From contig JACRMR010000012.1 of assembly GCA_016214895.1 (NCBI GenBank), positions 423,142 through 487,141 of the forward strand: a stretch of DNA of 64,000 bases, written 5' to 3'. The translations under genes and the position numbers were made by a program. A model generated the notes under the pieces. It saw only the letters and a list, made by a program, of their open reading frames with translations. It had not been told where the DNA came from and made no database searches. Position 1 is the stretch's first letter, and each line of letters begins with the position of its first letter. This stretch comes from a candidate division KSB1 bacterium. Its GTDB lineage: Bacteria > Electryoneota > RPQS01. Below, piece by piece: positions 8,656-18,058 of the stretch.

Positions 8656-9677
8656 CTCTCGCCAATCACGATTTCGCGGTTCTCGGACGCGGAGCGGTAG
8701 GTGGCCTCGATGACGTCCAGCAATTGGGCGGCCTCCGCGCCCGACGACTGCACTTCGGTATCCTGCATCACACTCTGGAAGAAGTGATCCAGCTCGATCT
8801 CAAAGGACTTGTTGTAAAGATCCACGAGGCGCGGCGCCTTGCCCGCGGGCGTCACGTTCACGAGGTTGCCCTGCACTTCCTTGGTGATCTTCAAGGGATT
8901 CAGACTCGCCGAACCCTTGGACCCGCTCACCATCGTGTACGCTTCGCTCTCATCGGACATAAAGGCCCAGGTCGTGTTCAGATAGAACGTCGTGTCACCG
9001 GCCAGCGTGTAGTAGGCAACCAGAGTGTCTTCCACGCGAAAGCCGAGCCGCTCGCGCGAGACCTGAGCGGAGACCCGCTTGATCGCGGGATTTCCCAGCA
9101 TCCACCAGCAGACATCGAGCATCTGAATGCCGGTGTCCATCAGCACACCGCCTCCGGAGATGCGCGCATTATTCAGCCACGGGGTGCGCGACCAGCGATC
9201 CTTCTTCTTGTGCCAGCCCGCGCGCACGGCAATGATCTTGCCAAGTTCGCCGCCGTGGATCATCTTGTGCAACAAGAGCGAATCCGGACGAAACCGCAGA
9301 TTCATCGCGGCCATCAATTGCTTCCTGGCGGACTTGGCCGCCGCCACCATGCGCTTCGCTTCGTCTGCTTTACGGGCAATCGGCTTCTCCACCAGCACGT
9401 GCTTGCCCGCGGCGAGGGCCGCCAGCGTCAACGCGAGATGAGAATTGGTCGGTGTGTTGACATGAACCGCGTCGATGTCCTCCCGCGCCAGCATCCGCTC
9501 GGGATCGCGGAAAAATAGCGGAATCTTGAACCGGTCGGCCACGGCAGCGGCCCGCGAAAACTCGAGGTCCGCTACGGCAACCAGCTCAACGTTGGGATGC
9601 TTCTTGATGATGGGAATGTGGACCAGCTGCGAAACGCCGCCGGCGCCGATAATCCCAATTCGCAGTTTGTCTGTCAT
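8652..9677 (-). CDS. Gfo/Idh/MocA family NAD(P)-dependent oxidoreductase
   Basis: 341 residues. The N-terminal Rossmann fold has the glycine motif GIIGAGGVSQ and the family signature EKPIARKADEA around residue 98. The C-terminal alpha/beta domain follows (GELGKIIAVRAGWHKKK, GGGVLMDTGIQMLDVCWW). Members oxidise or reduce sugars, inositols or related alcohols; the substrate cannot be told from the sequence. It overlaps ruvX upstream and lnt downstream, both by 4 bp. Confidence 0.9.
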   Translation of the reverse strand: MTDKLRIGIIGAGGVSQLVHIPIIKKHPNVELVAVADLEFSRAAAVADRFKIPLFFRDPERMLAREDIDAVHVNTPTNSHLALTLAALAAGKHVLVEKPIARKADEAKRMVAAAKSARKQLMAAMNLRFRPDSLLLHKMIHGGELGKIIAVRAGWHKKKDRWSRTPWLNNARISGGGVLMDTGIQMLDVCWWMLGNPAIKRVSAQVSRERLGFRVEDTLVAYYTLAGDTTFYLNTTWAFMSDESEAYTMVSGSKGSASLNPLKITKEVQGNLVNVTPAGKAPRLVDLYNKSFEIELDHFFQSVMQDTEVQSSGAEAAQLLDVIEATYRSASENREIVIGES

Positions 9678-10102
9678 GGAGAATCTGGATCGCGCGGGGT
9701 CTGCGCGTCGAGGTAGGACTGCAGCATCAGCACGGCGGCGGACATGTCGATTCGACCGCGCTGGCGACGCTCGGAGATGCCCGCCCGGGAAAGCGACCGG
9801 GCGGCGCTAAACGTGGTGTTGCGTTCGTCACAACGAAAGACGTGGTAGCCGCGGGCTTCGAGATCGGCGATGAAGCGATCAACCGCGCGTGCCGTGGGGC
9901 CGACTTCGCCCCGCAGCGTGAGCGGATAACCAACGATAATCGCTTCGATGTCTTCTTCGCTCACCGTCCGCGCCAGCATTCGGGAAAAGGCCGGCTCGGC
10001 CGCCGGCCAGATGCCATAACCCACCGCGAGTACGCGGCGATCATCGCTGACGGCTACTCCAATCCGCTTTGCTCCCCAATCGAGTCCGAGCAGCCGCCCC
10101 AC
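9674..10102 (-). CDS. ruvX: Putative pre-16S rRNA nuclease / Holliday junction resolvase (YqgF family)
   Basis: 142 residues, normal for the family. RNase H-like fold with the first acidic motif LGLDWGAKRIGVAVSD, the central IVGYPLTLRGE, and DERNTTFSAARSL, where most relatives read DERLTT. The last Asp motif is IDMSAAVLMLQSYLD. Family members mature 16S rRNA. The GTG start at 10102 follows the HU gene by 9 bp. First gene of the run that leads to nadD. Confidence 0.92.
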   Translation of the reverse strand: MGRLLGLDWGAKRIGVAVSDDRRVLAVGYGIWPAAEPAFSRMLARTVSEEDIEAIIVGYPLTLRGEVGPTARAVDRFIADLEARGYHVFRCDERNTTFSAARSLSRAGISERRQRGRIDMSAAVLMLQSYLDAQTPRDPDSP

Positions 10103-10111
10103 AAGCGGGAA

Positions 10112-10423
10112 CTAAACCTGATCAAGTGGTTTCTTCAACGACTCCTTCAGCAGTTTGCCGGGTTTGAAATGCGTCTTGCGACGGGCCGCAACATAGATGA
10201 TCTCATTCGTCTTCGGATTGCGGGCCTTCGGTTTGGGCTTCGTCTTCTTCACCTCGAAGACGCCAAAATCACGAATCTCGATCCGAAGCTCGGCATCCGT
10301 ACCCGACATGATCTCACGCAAGACCGTGAACGTGTCGTTCACGACCTTGGCAACCGTGTCGGGCCGTTCGCTCGAATGCTGACAAACCCGTTCGACCACA
10401 TCCTTCTTAATAAACGTACGCAT
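10112..10423 (-). CDS. HU/IHF-family DNA-binding protein
   Basis: 103 residues. Helical dimerisation part (TFIKKDVVERVCQHSSERPDTV) followed by the DNA-binding beta arm, RDFGVFEVKKTKPKPKARNPKT, with the conserved Arg-Asn-Pro at the arm tip and a Lys-rich C-terminus. Bends and compacts DNA. It has a strong Shine-Dalgarno sequence (AGGAGGAGG) 5-10 bases before the ATG, fitting an abundant protein. Which of HU, IHF-alpha or IHF-beta it is cannot be decided. Confidence 0.93.
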   Translation of the reverse strand: MRTFIKKDVVERVCQHSSERPDTVAKVVNDTFTVLREIMSGTDAELRIEIRDFGVFEVKKTKPKPKARNPKTNEIIYVAARRKTHFKPGKLLKESLKKPLDQV

Positions 10424-10525
10424 TAGGCCTCCTCCTGCGCTTTCTCGGGTAGGGGGATATGGGAAGTTGAAATGTGCAAATTAAGATGCCGACGCCGGAA
10501 GCAAACCGAAGCTTGCGGTCGTGTG

Positions 10526-12757
10526 TCAGTTCGCGGCCCCATCCTCGTCCATTCGTTCAACGTGAATCACATCCTTGATCTGCTTCATGCGTCGCATCAC
10601 GCGCGTCAAATGCGGCAGCGACTTGACCTCCAGTACCAGAGTGCCGATGGCGAAGCTGTCTTCCCGCTTCATCTCCAGGTACAAGATATTCACTTCCTCC
10701 TTGGACATCGCTTCCGTCAGCTCATTCAACAATCGCGAGCGATCGTAGGAGAGCAGGCGAATCCGGACATTGAACCGGGCCTCACGGTCCACGTCCCATT
10801 CGACCACGATGTTGCGCTCGGGGCGCCGCATTAATTCCGGAATGTTCCGGCAATCGATCCGGTGCACGGTGACACCGCGACCCGTGGTGATAAAGCCCGT
10901 AATCCGGTCGCCCGGAAGCGGCTGACAACAGCGACCAAACGTAATCGCAACGTTGTTCATGCCGTGAATGCGGACCGCGGTATCCGAGCCTTTGACCCGC
11001 CGAATCACGCTGGAGATCAGCCCGCCGATGCCGCCGGCCGCCGGCTCCGGCTCGACCGGCGTAATCTTGCGCATCACCGCCTGAATTGTCAGGTCGCCCG
11101 CGCCCAACGCCGCGAAAAACTGATCCGGATCATTGAAGCCAAAGAGCAGGGCGATGTCCCCGATTTCCTTCTCGTTCTTCTTCAGGTGAGTCCGTTGCAG
11201 CTCACGAGTCAGGATCTCGTGACCAAGCTTCCGCGATTCGTCGAAGTGCTGCTCTTTCAGCCAACGCTTGATCTTGCTCTGCGCGCGGCTGGTGCGAACG
11301 AACTGCAGCCAATCCGGATTCGGACGCTGGTTCGGCGAGGTGATGATCTCCACCACGTCGCCGCTGCGCAACTCATGCTTGAGCGGAGTGATCTGCCCGT
11401 TGACCTTGGAGGCCATCGAGTGCAAGCCGACATCCGTGTGCACGGCGAACGCGAAATCCACCGGAGTCGCGCCGCGCGGCAAGGTAATCAACCGGCCGCG
11501 CGGTGTGAACACGAAGATCTCCTCCTGAAAGAGGTTGATCTTCAGATGTTCCATGAACTCCTGCGACGTCGCGTTCTCCTCCCGCGACTCCAGCAGTCCG
11601 CGCAGCCACTCCATCTGCTGGTCGAGATCCTCGCGGGAAGCGCCGCCCTCCTTGTAGCGCCAATGCGCGGCGATGCCGATCTCGGCCGTGCGGTGCATCT
11701 CCTCCGAACGAATCTGCACCTCGACCTTGCGGCCCTCGGGTCCGAACACCTTCGTGTGCAGACTCTGATACATGTTCGACTTCGGCGTCGCGATGTAATC
11801 CGTAAACTTGCCCTCGAGCGGCGTGTACAGCGAGTGGATCACGCCCAGCGCATGATAGCAATCTTCCATGCGCGGCACGATCACGCGCACCGCGATCAAA
11901 TCAAGAATCTCGTCGAAATTGTAGCCGCGATTCTTGATCTTGCCGTGAATCGAATAGAGATGCTTGGCCCGCCCCAGAATGCGCGACTTGATGCCGGCGG
12001 CCTCCAACGCGGCCTGCGTGCGCGAAATCAGATCTTCCACGGCGCGCTCGCGTTCGTCGCGCTTCATGTTGATCTTCTCGGCCAACTCCCGATACGCCCG
12101 CGGCTCCAGCACCTTGAAGCAAAGATCTTCCAATTCCCACTTGATGCGGTGCACGCCGAGCCGGTGCGCCAGCGGCGCGTACACGTCCAGCGTCTCGTGC
12201 GCGATCCGCTCCTGCGCCGGCCGCGGCATGTACCCGATCGTCCGCATGTTGTGCAGCCGGTCGGCGAACTTGATCATGATCACCCGCAGGTCCTGCGACA
12301 TCGAAAGCAGCATCTTGTGGAAATTCTCCGCCAGCTGCTTCTCTTTCGACTCGTACTTCAGCTCCGGGATCTTCGTCACGCCGTTCACCAGATTCGCGAC
12401 CGCGTCACCGAATTCCTGGCGCAAATCGTCGGCGCTGATCGGCGTATCTTCAACCACATCGTGGAGGAAACCTGCCGCCACCGCCACGTCGCCGAGATGC
12501 AAGTCCGCGAGAATCCGCGAAACCGCGATGGAATGCGTGATATACTGCTCGCCGGAAATCCGACGCTGGCCGCGGTGCGCCGTGTACGCCTTCTGAAACG
12601 CCCGATCCAGCAACTCGATATCCGCGTCGGGATAGTCTTGCGCGACGACTCGCCGGATCTCCTCGTAAGCCTGCACGTGCTCTTTTTCCATCTCCGCAAA
12701 CAACGGAGCGGTCAGCGCGGGCAATACCGGTGGCGGGGCAGATTTCAGCGTATCCAC
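10526..12757 (-). CDS. Bifunctional (p)ppGpp synthetase/hydrolase
   Basis: 743 residues, the standard length of RelA/SpoT/Rel proteins. Makes and degrades the stringent-response alarmone. Order of domains: HD hydrolase with THSIAVSRILADL and FLHDVVEDT (intact, so hydrolysis is expected, about residues 75-110); synthetase with YQSLHTKVFGPEGRKVEVQIR (about 330); TGS (FVFTPRGRLITLPRGATPVDF, about 420); a zinc-finger-like segment with CCQPLPGD; and a C-terminal ACT domain. The GTG start is followed by a Pro/Ala-rich leader. The 101-bp gap to the HU gene contains a weak hairpin only. Confidence 0.95.
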   Translation of the reverse strand: MDTLKSAPPPVLPALTAPLFAEMEKEHVQAYEEIRRVVAQDYPDADIELLDRAFQKAYTAHRGQRRISGEQYITHSIAVSRILADLHLGDVAVAAGFLHDVVEDTPISADDLRQEFGDAVANLVNGVTKIPELKYESKEKQLAENFHKMLLSMSQDLRVIMIKFADRLHNMRTIGYMPRPAQERIAHETLDVYAPLAHRLGVHRIKWELEDLCFKVLEPRAYRELAEKINMKRDERERAVEDLISRTQAALEAAGIKSRILGRAKHLYSIHGKIKNRGYNFDEILDLIAVRVIVPRMEDCYHALGVIHSLYTPLEGKFTDYIATPKSNMYQSLHTKVFGPEGRKVEVQIRSEEMHRTAEIGIAAHWRYKEGGASREDLDQQMEWLRGLLESREENATSQEFMEHLKINLFQEEIFVFTPRGRLITLPRGATPVDFAFAVHTDVGLHSMASKVNGQITPLKHELRSGDVVEIITSPNQRPNPDWLQFVRTSRAQSKIKRWLKEQHFDESRKLGHEILTRELQRTHLKKNEKEIGDIALLFGFNDPDQFFAALGAGDLTIQAVMRKITPVEPEPAAGGIGGLISSVIRRVKGSDTAVRIHGMNNVAITFGRCCQPLPGDRITGFITTGRGVTVHRIDCRNIPELMRRPERNIVVEWDVDREARFNVRIRLLSYDRSRLLNELTEAMSKEEVNILYLEMKREDSFAIGTLVLEVKSLPHLTRVMRRMKQIKDVIHVERMDEDGAAN

Positions 12758-12827
12758 GGGTACTCTATCTATGCGTTCAGCAAGCGCTCAGCATTTCAGC
12801 GACACAACCACCGCAAGGTGCCCGCGA

Positions 12828-14393
12828 TCAAAACGGTTCGCCCGAGGGCTCGTCCGCTTCGCCCTCATCGCCGCCTGAGACCGCCGGTCCGCCGACGACA
12901 TCTTCGGCGAAATTGGCGAACATCGTGTATTTGCCAAGGAACGTCATCAGGAAGCTGCCGGTCGGACCGTTGCGGTTCTTCGCGACGATGATCTCCGCGA
13001 GTCCTTCGTAATCGTACTTGCGGTTGTTGAACTCGTACTGCTTGGCCTTCATCGTGTCCCGATAGACCTCGGGGCGATAGACAAACATCACGACGTCCGC
13101 GTCCTGCTCAATCGCGCCCGAATCGCGCAAATCCGACAGCATGGGCTTGCGATCTCCGCCCCGAGTTTCCGGCGCGCGCGACAACTGCGAAAGGCAGATC
13201 ACCGGCACCCGCAGGTCTTTCGCGAGATGTTTCAATTGCGCGGAAACAAACGCCACCCACTGCTGCTGGCTGTCCGCCATTTTGGGCGGCTGGATCAATT
13301 GCAGGTAATCGATGACCACCAAACCGATGTTGTACTCTTGTGCCATCTGCCGGGAGCGCGCGCGCAACGATTCAATCGAGATGCCCGCGGTGTCGTCAAA
13401 GAACATCGGCAGCTTGGACAAATCGTCCGCGGCCTCGACCAGGCGCGTCCAATCCTGCGACTTCAGGTTGAGGGTTGACCGCAGTTGATGCAAGCCGATC
13501 TTGGCCTTGCCGGACAGCATGCGCAGCATGAGTTGCTGCACGTCCATTTCAAGGGAAAACACCGCGGTCGGCACCCCGGCCCGCTCGGCCGCCGCCTCCG
13601 CGATGTTCATCGCCAGCGACGTCTTGCCCATCGACGGCCGCGCCGCAATGATCACCAATTCGCCGGGACGAAAACCCGACGTGAATTCGTCGATCTTGTC
13701 AAACCCCGACGGCACGCCGCTAACGAAACCGTGCGTGGTCTTCAGCTTGTTGACATAGGCGATCGTGTCGTGCGCGGCCTGCTTGGCCGGAATCGATCGC
13801 CGGGTCCCGTCGCGCGTTAACCGCGTGAGCTTCGTCAGAATATCGTCAATCAACTCTTCCGAAGTCATCGCGCCTTCGTAGGCATGCGTGACCGCTTCCG
13901 AGCCAACTGAGATCGTGCGCCGCAGCACCGCCTTCTCCTGAATCAGCGACGCATAGTACTCGACATTGGCCGCCGTCACCGCCTGCTCCATCAAATCGCT
14001 GAGATAAAGCGCGCCGCCCACTTCCTCCAGCCGACTCGACTTGCGCAGCTCTTCGGTTACCGATGTCGCATCAATCGGATACCCCTCGGCCCCCAGCGCG
14101 CGCATAGAGCGATAGATCGTGGCGTGGGCCGGACGGTAAAACGAGGCGTCATCCAGCAGGTCAGCGATCTTATTGAAGCTCGATCCGTCGATCAGGATCG
14201 CGCCCAACAACATGCGCTCCGCGTCGGGTGCATGCGGCGGAGTCCGCAAACCGCTGTCCGCGGCGGACGAATTCAATGCTCTGGTTGCGCCCGGCAATGC
14301 CATCGTTCCCGTTTCCATCTTGTTCGAAGCCATGGGCCGCGATTCGCTTGCCCGAATCCATCCCGCCTGCGCAACTCGCCGCCCGTCACTCAC
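12828..14393 (-). CDS. dnaB: Replicative DNA helicase
   Basis: Unwinds DNA at the replication fork as a hexamer. 521 codons from the ATGA overlap with the upstream uracil-DNA glycosylase; the conserved N-terminal domain begins only at PPHAPDAERMLLGAILIDGS (about residue 52), so an internal ATG about 20 or 30 codons later is also possible. RecA-like core: Walker A AARPSMGKTSLAMNIA, Walker B VVIDYLQLI, and SDLRDSGAIEQDADVVMFVYRPEVY at the C-terminus. No intein. The last 20 residues are acidic and Gly-rich (GGDEGEADEPSGEP). Confidence 0.95.
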   Translation of the reverse strand: MSDGRRVAQAGWIRASESRPMASNKMETGTMALPGATRALNSSAADSGLRTPPHAPDAERMLLGAILIDGSSFNKIADLLDDASFYRPAHATIYRSMRALGAEGYPIDATSVTEELRKSSRLEEVGGALYLSDLMEQAVTAANVEYYASLIQEKAVLRRTISVGSEAVTHAYEGAMTSEELIDDILTKLTRLTRDGTRRSIPAKQAAHDTIAYVNKLKTTHGFVSGVPSGFDKIDEFTSGFRPGELVIIAARPSMGKTSLAMNIAEAAAERAGVPTAVFSLEMDVQQLMLRMLSGKAKIGLHQLRSTLNLKSQDWTRLVEAADDLSKLPMFFDDTAGISIESLRARSRQMAQEYNIGLVVIDYLQLIQPPKMADSQQQWVAFVSAQLKHLAKDLRVPVICLSQLSRAPETRGGDRKPMLSDLRDSGAIEQDADVVMFVYRPEVYRDTMKAKQYEFNNRKYDYEGLAEIIVAKNRNGPTGSFLMTFLGKYTMFANFAEDVVGGPAVSGGDEGEADEPSGEPF

Positions 14394-15106
14394 GCCGGCA
14401 GCGCATCATACAGCTCACGCAGCTTGCGAAAGTCCTGTTCGCCCAGATAGAGCTGATTCATGCTCCGCAGAAAATACGCGGGGTGATACGTGACGAGTAT
14501 CTGCAAGCCATGCCACGGAATCACCCGCCCGCGCAAGTCGCGCATCACGGCATCCGTCTGGAGCAACGCCATCGCCGCGTGCCGTCCCAGACAGACCAAC
14601 AGATCCGGATTCAGAATCGACAACTGCGTCATCAAGTACGGACGACAGGTCGCGACCTCAACGGGTTGCGGATCGCGGTTGCCCGGCGGGCGGCACTTGA
14701 GCACGTTGCAGATGTAAACATCTTTGCGACTCAACCCGACACCCGCAAGTAACTGGTTCAGCAATTGTCCGGCCCGGCCGACGAACGGAAGTCCCTGCAG
14801 GTCCTCATCGTGCCCCGGAGCTTCGCCGACGAATACGATCCGCGCACGCGGATTGCCGTCCGCGAAGACGAATTTCGTGCGGGTCGCGCCCAGCGCGCAA
14901 CGTTGACAGTTGCAGATCGCCTGCTCGTACTCCGCCAAGGACCGTGGCAACGGCTCGCCGGCGCCCGGCAGTACGCGCAACTCACGCGGATCCCTTTGCG
15001 AACGCACCGTCGGATTCGCGGATGGCCAGGGAAGTTCCGTCTCAAAGAGCGAAAGATACTCGAGATGCGAGCGCAACTGTTCTTTCCGCACCGTCATGGA
15101 AGACAA
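14390..15106 (-). CDS. Uracil-DNA glycosylase, family 4 (iron-sulfur type)
   Basis: 238 residues. Removes uracil from DNA. The N-terminal 60 residues are variable. The core has CNCQRCALG, FVGEAPGHDEDLQGLPFVGRAGQ (the GEAPG motif), CNVLKCRPPGNRDPQ and a further Cys in VATCRPYL; together these give the four cysteines that bind the 4Fe-4S cluster in this family. The HPAYFLR motif near the C-terminus is the second active-site loop. It lies between coaBC and dnaB and overlaps dnaB by 4 bp. Confidence 0.93.
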   Translation of the reverse strand: MSSMTVRKEQLRSHLEYLSLFETELPWPSANPTVRSQRDPRELRVLPGAGEPLPRSLAEYEQAICNCQRCALGATRTKFVFADGNPRARIVFVGEAPGHDEDLQGLPFVGRAGQLLNQLLAGVGLSRKDVYICNVLKCRPPGNRDPQPVEVATCRPYLMTQLSILNPDLLVCLGRHAAMALLQTDAVMRDLRGRVIPWHGLQILVTYHPAYFLRSMNQLYLGEQDFRKLRELYDALPA

Positions 15107-15118
15107 CTCGCGAACGAT

Positions 15119-17101
15119 CTACGCTTCGACTTCGGACTTCTTCTTCGCGGGTCGTTTGGCAGCCACTTTCTTGGCCGGGGCCTTCTTCGCCTTGGCCGCC
15201 GGCTTCTCCGCCGTCTCGACTTTCGGTTTGCGCGCGCGCTTCGGCTTCGCTTGCTCCGCCGGCTCGGATGCTAACGCCGGTTGCGCTACGGGAGCGGGAG
15301 CGGCGACCGGCGGCGGCGACTGCGGCAGCCGCGCTCCGGGCGCCGGGTCCATGGGCAGTTCCGACTGACCGGGAACGCTAATCTGACGCGCAGCAATGCG
15401 GGCCTGACGTTCGCGTTGACGACGCCCGCCACGGCGGGTCTTGCCTTTCTTCTCGGTTGGCGGTGCACTATCGGCAAGCGGCTTCGGCGCCATCGTCTTT
15501 GAACCGTTGGCAACTCCCGCGGCTGGCTCCGCTTTCGGTGCGGATGTCGCTTCGACCGGAGCTGGCTTCGGTGCCGATGGCGGCGCTTGCTGCGCGGTCG
15601 GCCCGGTCTGACCTTGCCCCGGAGTGGGTCGCGGACCGTCACCACGACGTTTCTTCTTGCGCCGCCGGGATGACCTCGTTTCATGCCGGTCGAGATCCTC
15701 CCGCTGTTGTTGCGGCGGCGCCAGCGTGACCGACGGGTCGTCCGCCGTGTCGAATTCCACGTCCTCCGAGTCGATCAGATCAGGCTCGTCATCAAACGCC
15801 GTGAGATCGGTGTCAATTTCCGGCTCAAGCTCCGGTTCCGGTTCCGGGTGTCGATAGAGCGAGATCACCGCATTCAGAATCTCCCGGGAAACCTCGCGCT
15901 TCGATTGCAGGGGCAATTCGGAAACGCGACCGCTGCGGTGAATAATCAAGACCTGATTCGTCTCTCCGGCGAAACCACTCCCCTGCTCCAGCGGATTGTT
16001 CGCGACCACGATGTCGAGATGCTTCTCGCGAAGCTTGCGCAGCGCGTTTTCGAGAACATTCTCCGTCTCGAGCGCGAAGCCGACAATCACGCGATTGCCC
16101 TTCATCCCGGCGAGGGACTTCAGGATGTCCTCCGTCGCGATCAGCTTCAGCTCTGAAGCCGGGAGGCCTTTTTTAATCTTGTGTTGAGCCGTGGACTCAA
16201 ACGTGTAGTCCGCGACCGCCGCGCTCATCAAGAGAATGTTCGAGTGCGGAAATTCCTGGCGCACGGCCAGCGTCATCTCCGCCGCGGTCGTGATGGTGCG
16301 GATGCGGACCCCGGTCGGCGGAATCACATCGGTGGGGCCGTGAATCAGCATCACATCCGCGCCGCGTTCGCGCGCTTCTTCGGCGAGCGCGAAGCCCATG
16401 CGACCCGAAGCGCGATTCGTCAACACGCGAACCGGATCCCACGACTCCTCGGTCCGCCCGGCCGTCACCAGCACACGCACGCCGCGAAGGTCCTGAGGCG
16501 CGGAGAGGACGTGCTTAATGTCACGATAAATGGACTCCGGTTCCGCCAGCCGGCCGATGCCATCTTCCTCGCCGGGACGCGCCATCGGTCCCTCTTCCGG
16601 CATGATGACACGATAGCCCCGTCGCTTCAACGTGGCGAGATTGTCCTGCGTCGCCGGGTTGGCCCACATCCGGGGGTTCATGGCCGGACAGATCACCCGC
16701 GGACGCTCGATCGTCAGCATCAATGTCGTCAACAGATCATCGCATAATCCCGCCGCCAGTTTAGCCATGCAGTTGGCCGTGGCGGGAACGATCATCGCGA
16801 GATCGCACCACGTCGCAATTTCCGTGTGCCACGGCGACTCCGTGCCGTGGGCCGGGAACATCTCGATGTACACGCTGCGCGCCGTGATCGCCTCGAACGT
16901 CAGCGGAGCAACAAACTTCTCCGCCTCACGGGTCATCACGACCTGCACCCGCGCGCCGTTCTTGACGAACAGCCGCGCGAGTTCCACGGCCTTGTACGCG
17001 GCGATACCGCCGGTGATCCCCAGCAGGATCTTGCGGCCGGCGAGGTCCTGACGATCGGGACGCGCGGCCGGGGGGGAATAGGGCGGGCGATTACCCTTCA
17101 T
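15119..17101 (-). CDS. coaBC: CoaBC, phosphopantothenoylcysteine synthetase/decarboxylase, with a long disordered C-terminal tail
   Basis: 660 residues from the ATG at 17101, where the usual length is about 400. The CoaC half (residues about 22-200) has the flavoprotein motif GITGGIAAYKAVELARLF and the active-site segments VPATANCMAKLAAG and CPAMNPRMW. The CoaB half (about 205-415) has VLVTAGRTEESWDPVRVLTNRASGRMG and VIVGFALETENV. From about 420 on there is no fold: first an acidic stretch (PEPEPELEPEID, EDVEFDTADD), then basic clusters (RRRKKKRR, RRGGRRQRERQAR) in Pro/Ala linkers, and a histone-H1-like end (AKAKKAPAKKVAAKRPAKKK). The start overlaps rpoZ by 11 bp. The enzyme performs two steps of coenzyme A synthesis. 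Confidence 0.93.
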   Translation of the reverse strand: MKGNRPPYSPPAARPDRQDLAGRKILLGITGGIAAYKAVELARLFVKNGARVQVVMTREAEKFVAPLTFEAITARSVYIEMFPAHGTESPWHTEIATWCDLAMIVPATANCMAKLAAGLCDDLLTTLMLTIERPRVICPAMNPRMWANPATQDNLATLKRRGYRVIMPEEGPMARPGEEDGIGRLAEPESIYRDIKHVLSAPQDLRGVRVLVTAGRTEESWDPVRVLTNRASGRMGFALAEEARERGADVMLIHGPTDVIPPTGVRIRTITTAAEMTLAVRQEFPHSNILLMSAAVADYTFESTAQHKIKKGLPASELKLIATEDILKSLAGMKGNRVIVGFALETENVLENALRKLREKHLDIVVANNPLEQGSGFAGETNQVLIIHRSGRVSELPLQSKREVSREILNAVISLYRHPEPEPELEPEIDTDLTAFDDEPDLIDSEDVEFDTADDPSVTLAPPQQQREDLDRHETRSSRRRKKKRRGDGPRPTPGQGQTGPTAQQAPPSAPKPAPVEATSAPKAEPAAGVANGSKTMAPKPLADSAPPTEKKGKTRRGGRRQRERQARIAARQISVPGQSELPMDPAPGARLPQSPPPVAAPAPVAQPALASEPAEQAKPKRARKPKVETAEKPAAKAKKAPAKKVAAKRPAKKKSEVEA

Positions 17102-17393
17102 AGTAGTATTCAATCCGACCCTGGTGCATTTCTTCCATCGCCAGCACGACGGGCTTCTCAAACTTCAAACCCGGCCGTTCGATCGGTTCCGGCGGCTCGG
17201 CGTCATCGGATTCCTCCGCCCGCTTGCGCGCCGCCTCCTGCTCGAGCATCTCGGTCTGACCCAAATAACGATCAATGTGCCGCTTCTGCAACTCACCGAT
17301 TTGACGGGCGCGCTTGGCGATCACCAGCACCGCCTCGTAAATGTTGGCCGCGCGCGGCAGGTAATCTTCCGGAAACAGGTGTTCTGACTTCAT
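17091..17393 (-). CDS. rpoZ: RNA polymerase omega subunit
   Basis: 100 residues from the ATG at 17393, which is preceded by AGAAAGGT; a longer upstream frame has no such site and no family similarity. The conserved part is LPRAANIYEAVLVIAKRARQIGEL, matching the omega core that latches the beta' subunit; the rest is a charged tail (EEMHQGRIEYYY) as in FCB omega proteins. The gene order yicC-gmk-rpoZ-coaBC is the common bacterial one, which supports the call. Confidence 0.88.
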   Translation of the reverse strand: MKSEHLFPEDYLPRAANIYEAVLVIAKRARQIGELQKRHIDRYLGQTEMLEQEAARKRAEESDDAEPPEPIERPGLKFEKPVVLAMEEMHQGRIEYYYEG

Positions 17394-17491
17394 CGGACCT
17401 TTCTCTGGGACTTGCGCACCGGCCGCGTTTCCCCCGCAGTCGCTTGAGGCTGCTGAATCGACGGCGCGCACAGTCTCCTTTTCATGTGTGC

Positions 17492-18058
17492 TTAACCACT
17501 AAATCTGGCGCTGACGATGGCTTCAATCTCCGCCACCGCTCGCTCTAAGTCATCGTTGATCACGCGGCAGTCAAAGCGGTCCGCGTGCTGAATTTCCATT
17601 TCGACGCGATTCAGGCGCCGCTCAATCAACTCCGGCGGCTCCGTGTGCCGCTTTTCCAATCGTTCGCGCAGCGTCGCGCGAGACGGCGGCTGCAGGAAGA
17701 TGGTCAACGCCGCGGGGAAACCCGCCTTGAAGGTCAGCGCACCCTTGACATCCAAGTCAAAGATCAGCGTTTCGCCGCGGGCCAGACGTTCCAGCGTCGG
17801 CGTCCGCAAAGTCCCGTAAAGCTCGCCGTGAACCTCTTCATGCTCAAAAAAGTCGCCGCAGGCAACTCGCCGCAGGAATTCATCGCGATCCAGGAAGAAA
17901 TACTCGCGGCCATCCTGCTCGCCCGGCCGGGGAGACCGCGTCGTGGCGCTGCACGAGAACCCCCAGTCGGAATGCCGCTCGCGCAGCCGCGAAATGATCG
18001 TGCTCTTGCCCGTTCCCGCCGGAGCCGCAAAGACCAGAAGCCGCCCGCGACTACTCAA
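17492..18058 (-). CDS. gmk: Guanylate kinase
   Basis: 188 residues. Phosphorylates GMP to GDP. The P-loop is FAAPAGTGKSTI, where many relatives have a Gly-Ser rather than Ala-Pro before the loop. GMP-binding residues lie in SCSATTRSPRPGEQDGREYFF, and LIFDLDVKGAL is the Walker B region. The lid and C-terminus (RLEKRHTEPPELIERRLNR) are complete. It overlaps the end of yicC by 8 bp. Confidence 0.95.
   Translation of the reverse strand: MSSRGRLLVFAAPAGTGKSTIISRLRERHSDWGFSCSATTRSPRPGEQDGREYFFLDRDEFLRRVACGDFFEHEEVHGELYGTLRTPTLERLARGETLIFDLDVKGALTFKAGFPAALTIFLQPPSRATLRERLEKRHTEPPELIERRLNRVEMEIQHADRFDCRVINDDLERAVAEIEAIVSARFSG

Noticed and set aside
10490-10520. Hairpin GCAAGC/GTTTGC between relA and the HU gene as terminator
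   Set aside because: Stem of six pairs with a G-U and no T-run.
10862-12991. 709-codon open frame on the + strand opposite relA/spoT
   Set aside because: Antisense shadow, His/Arg-rich without any domain.
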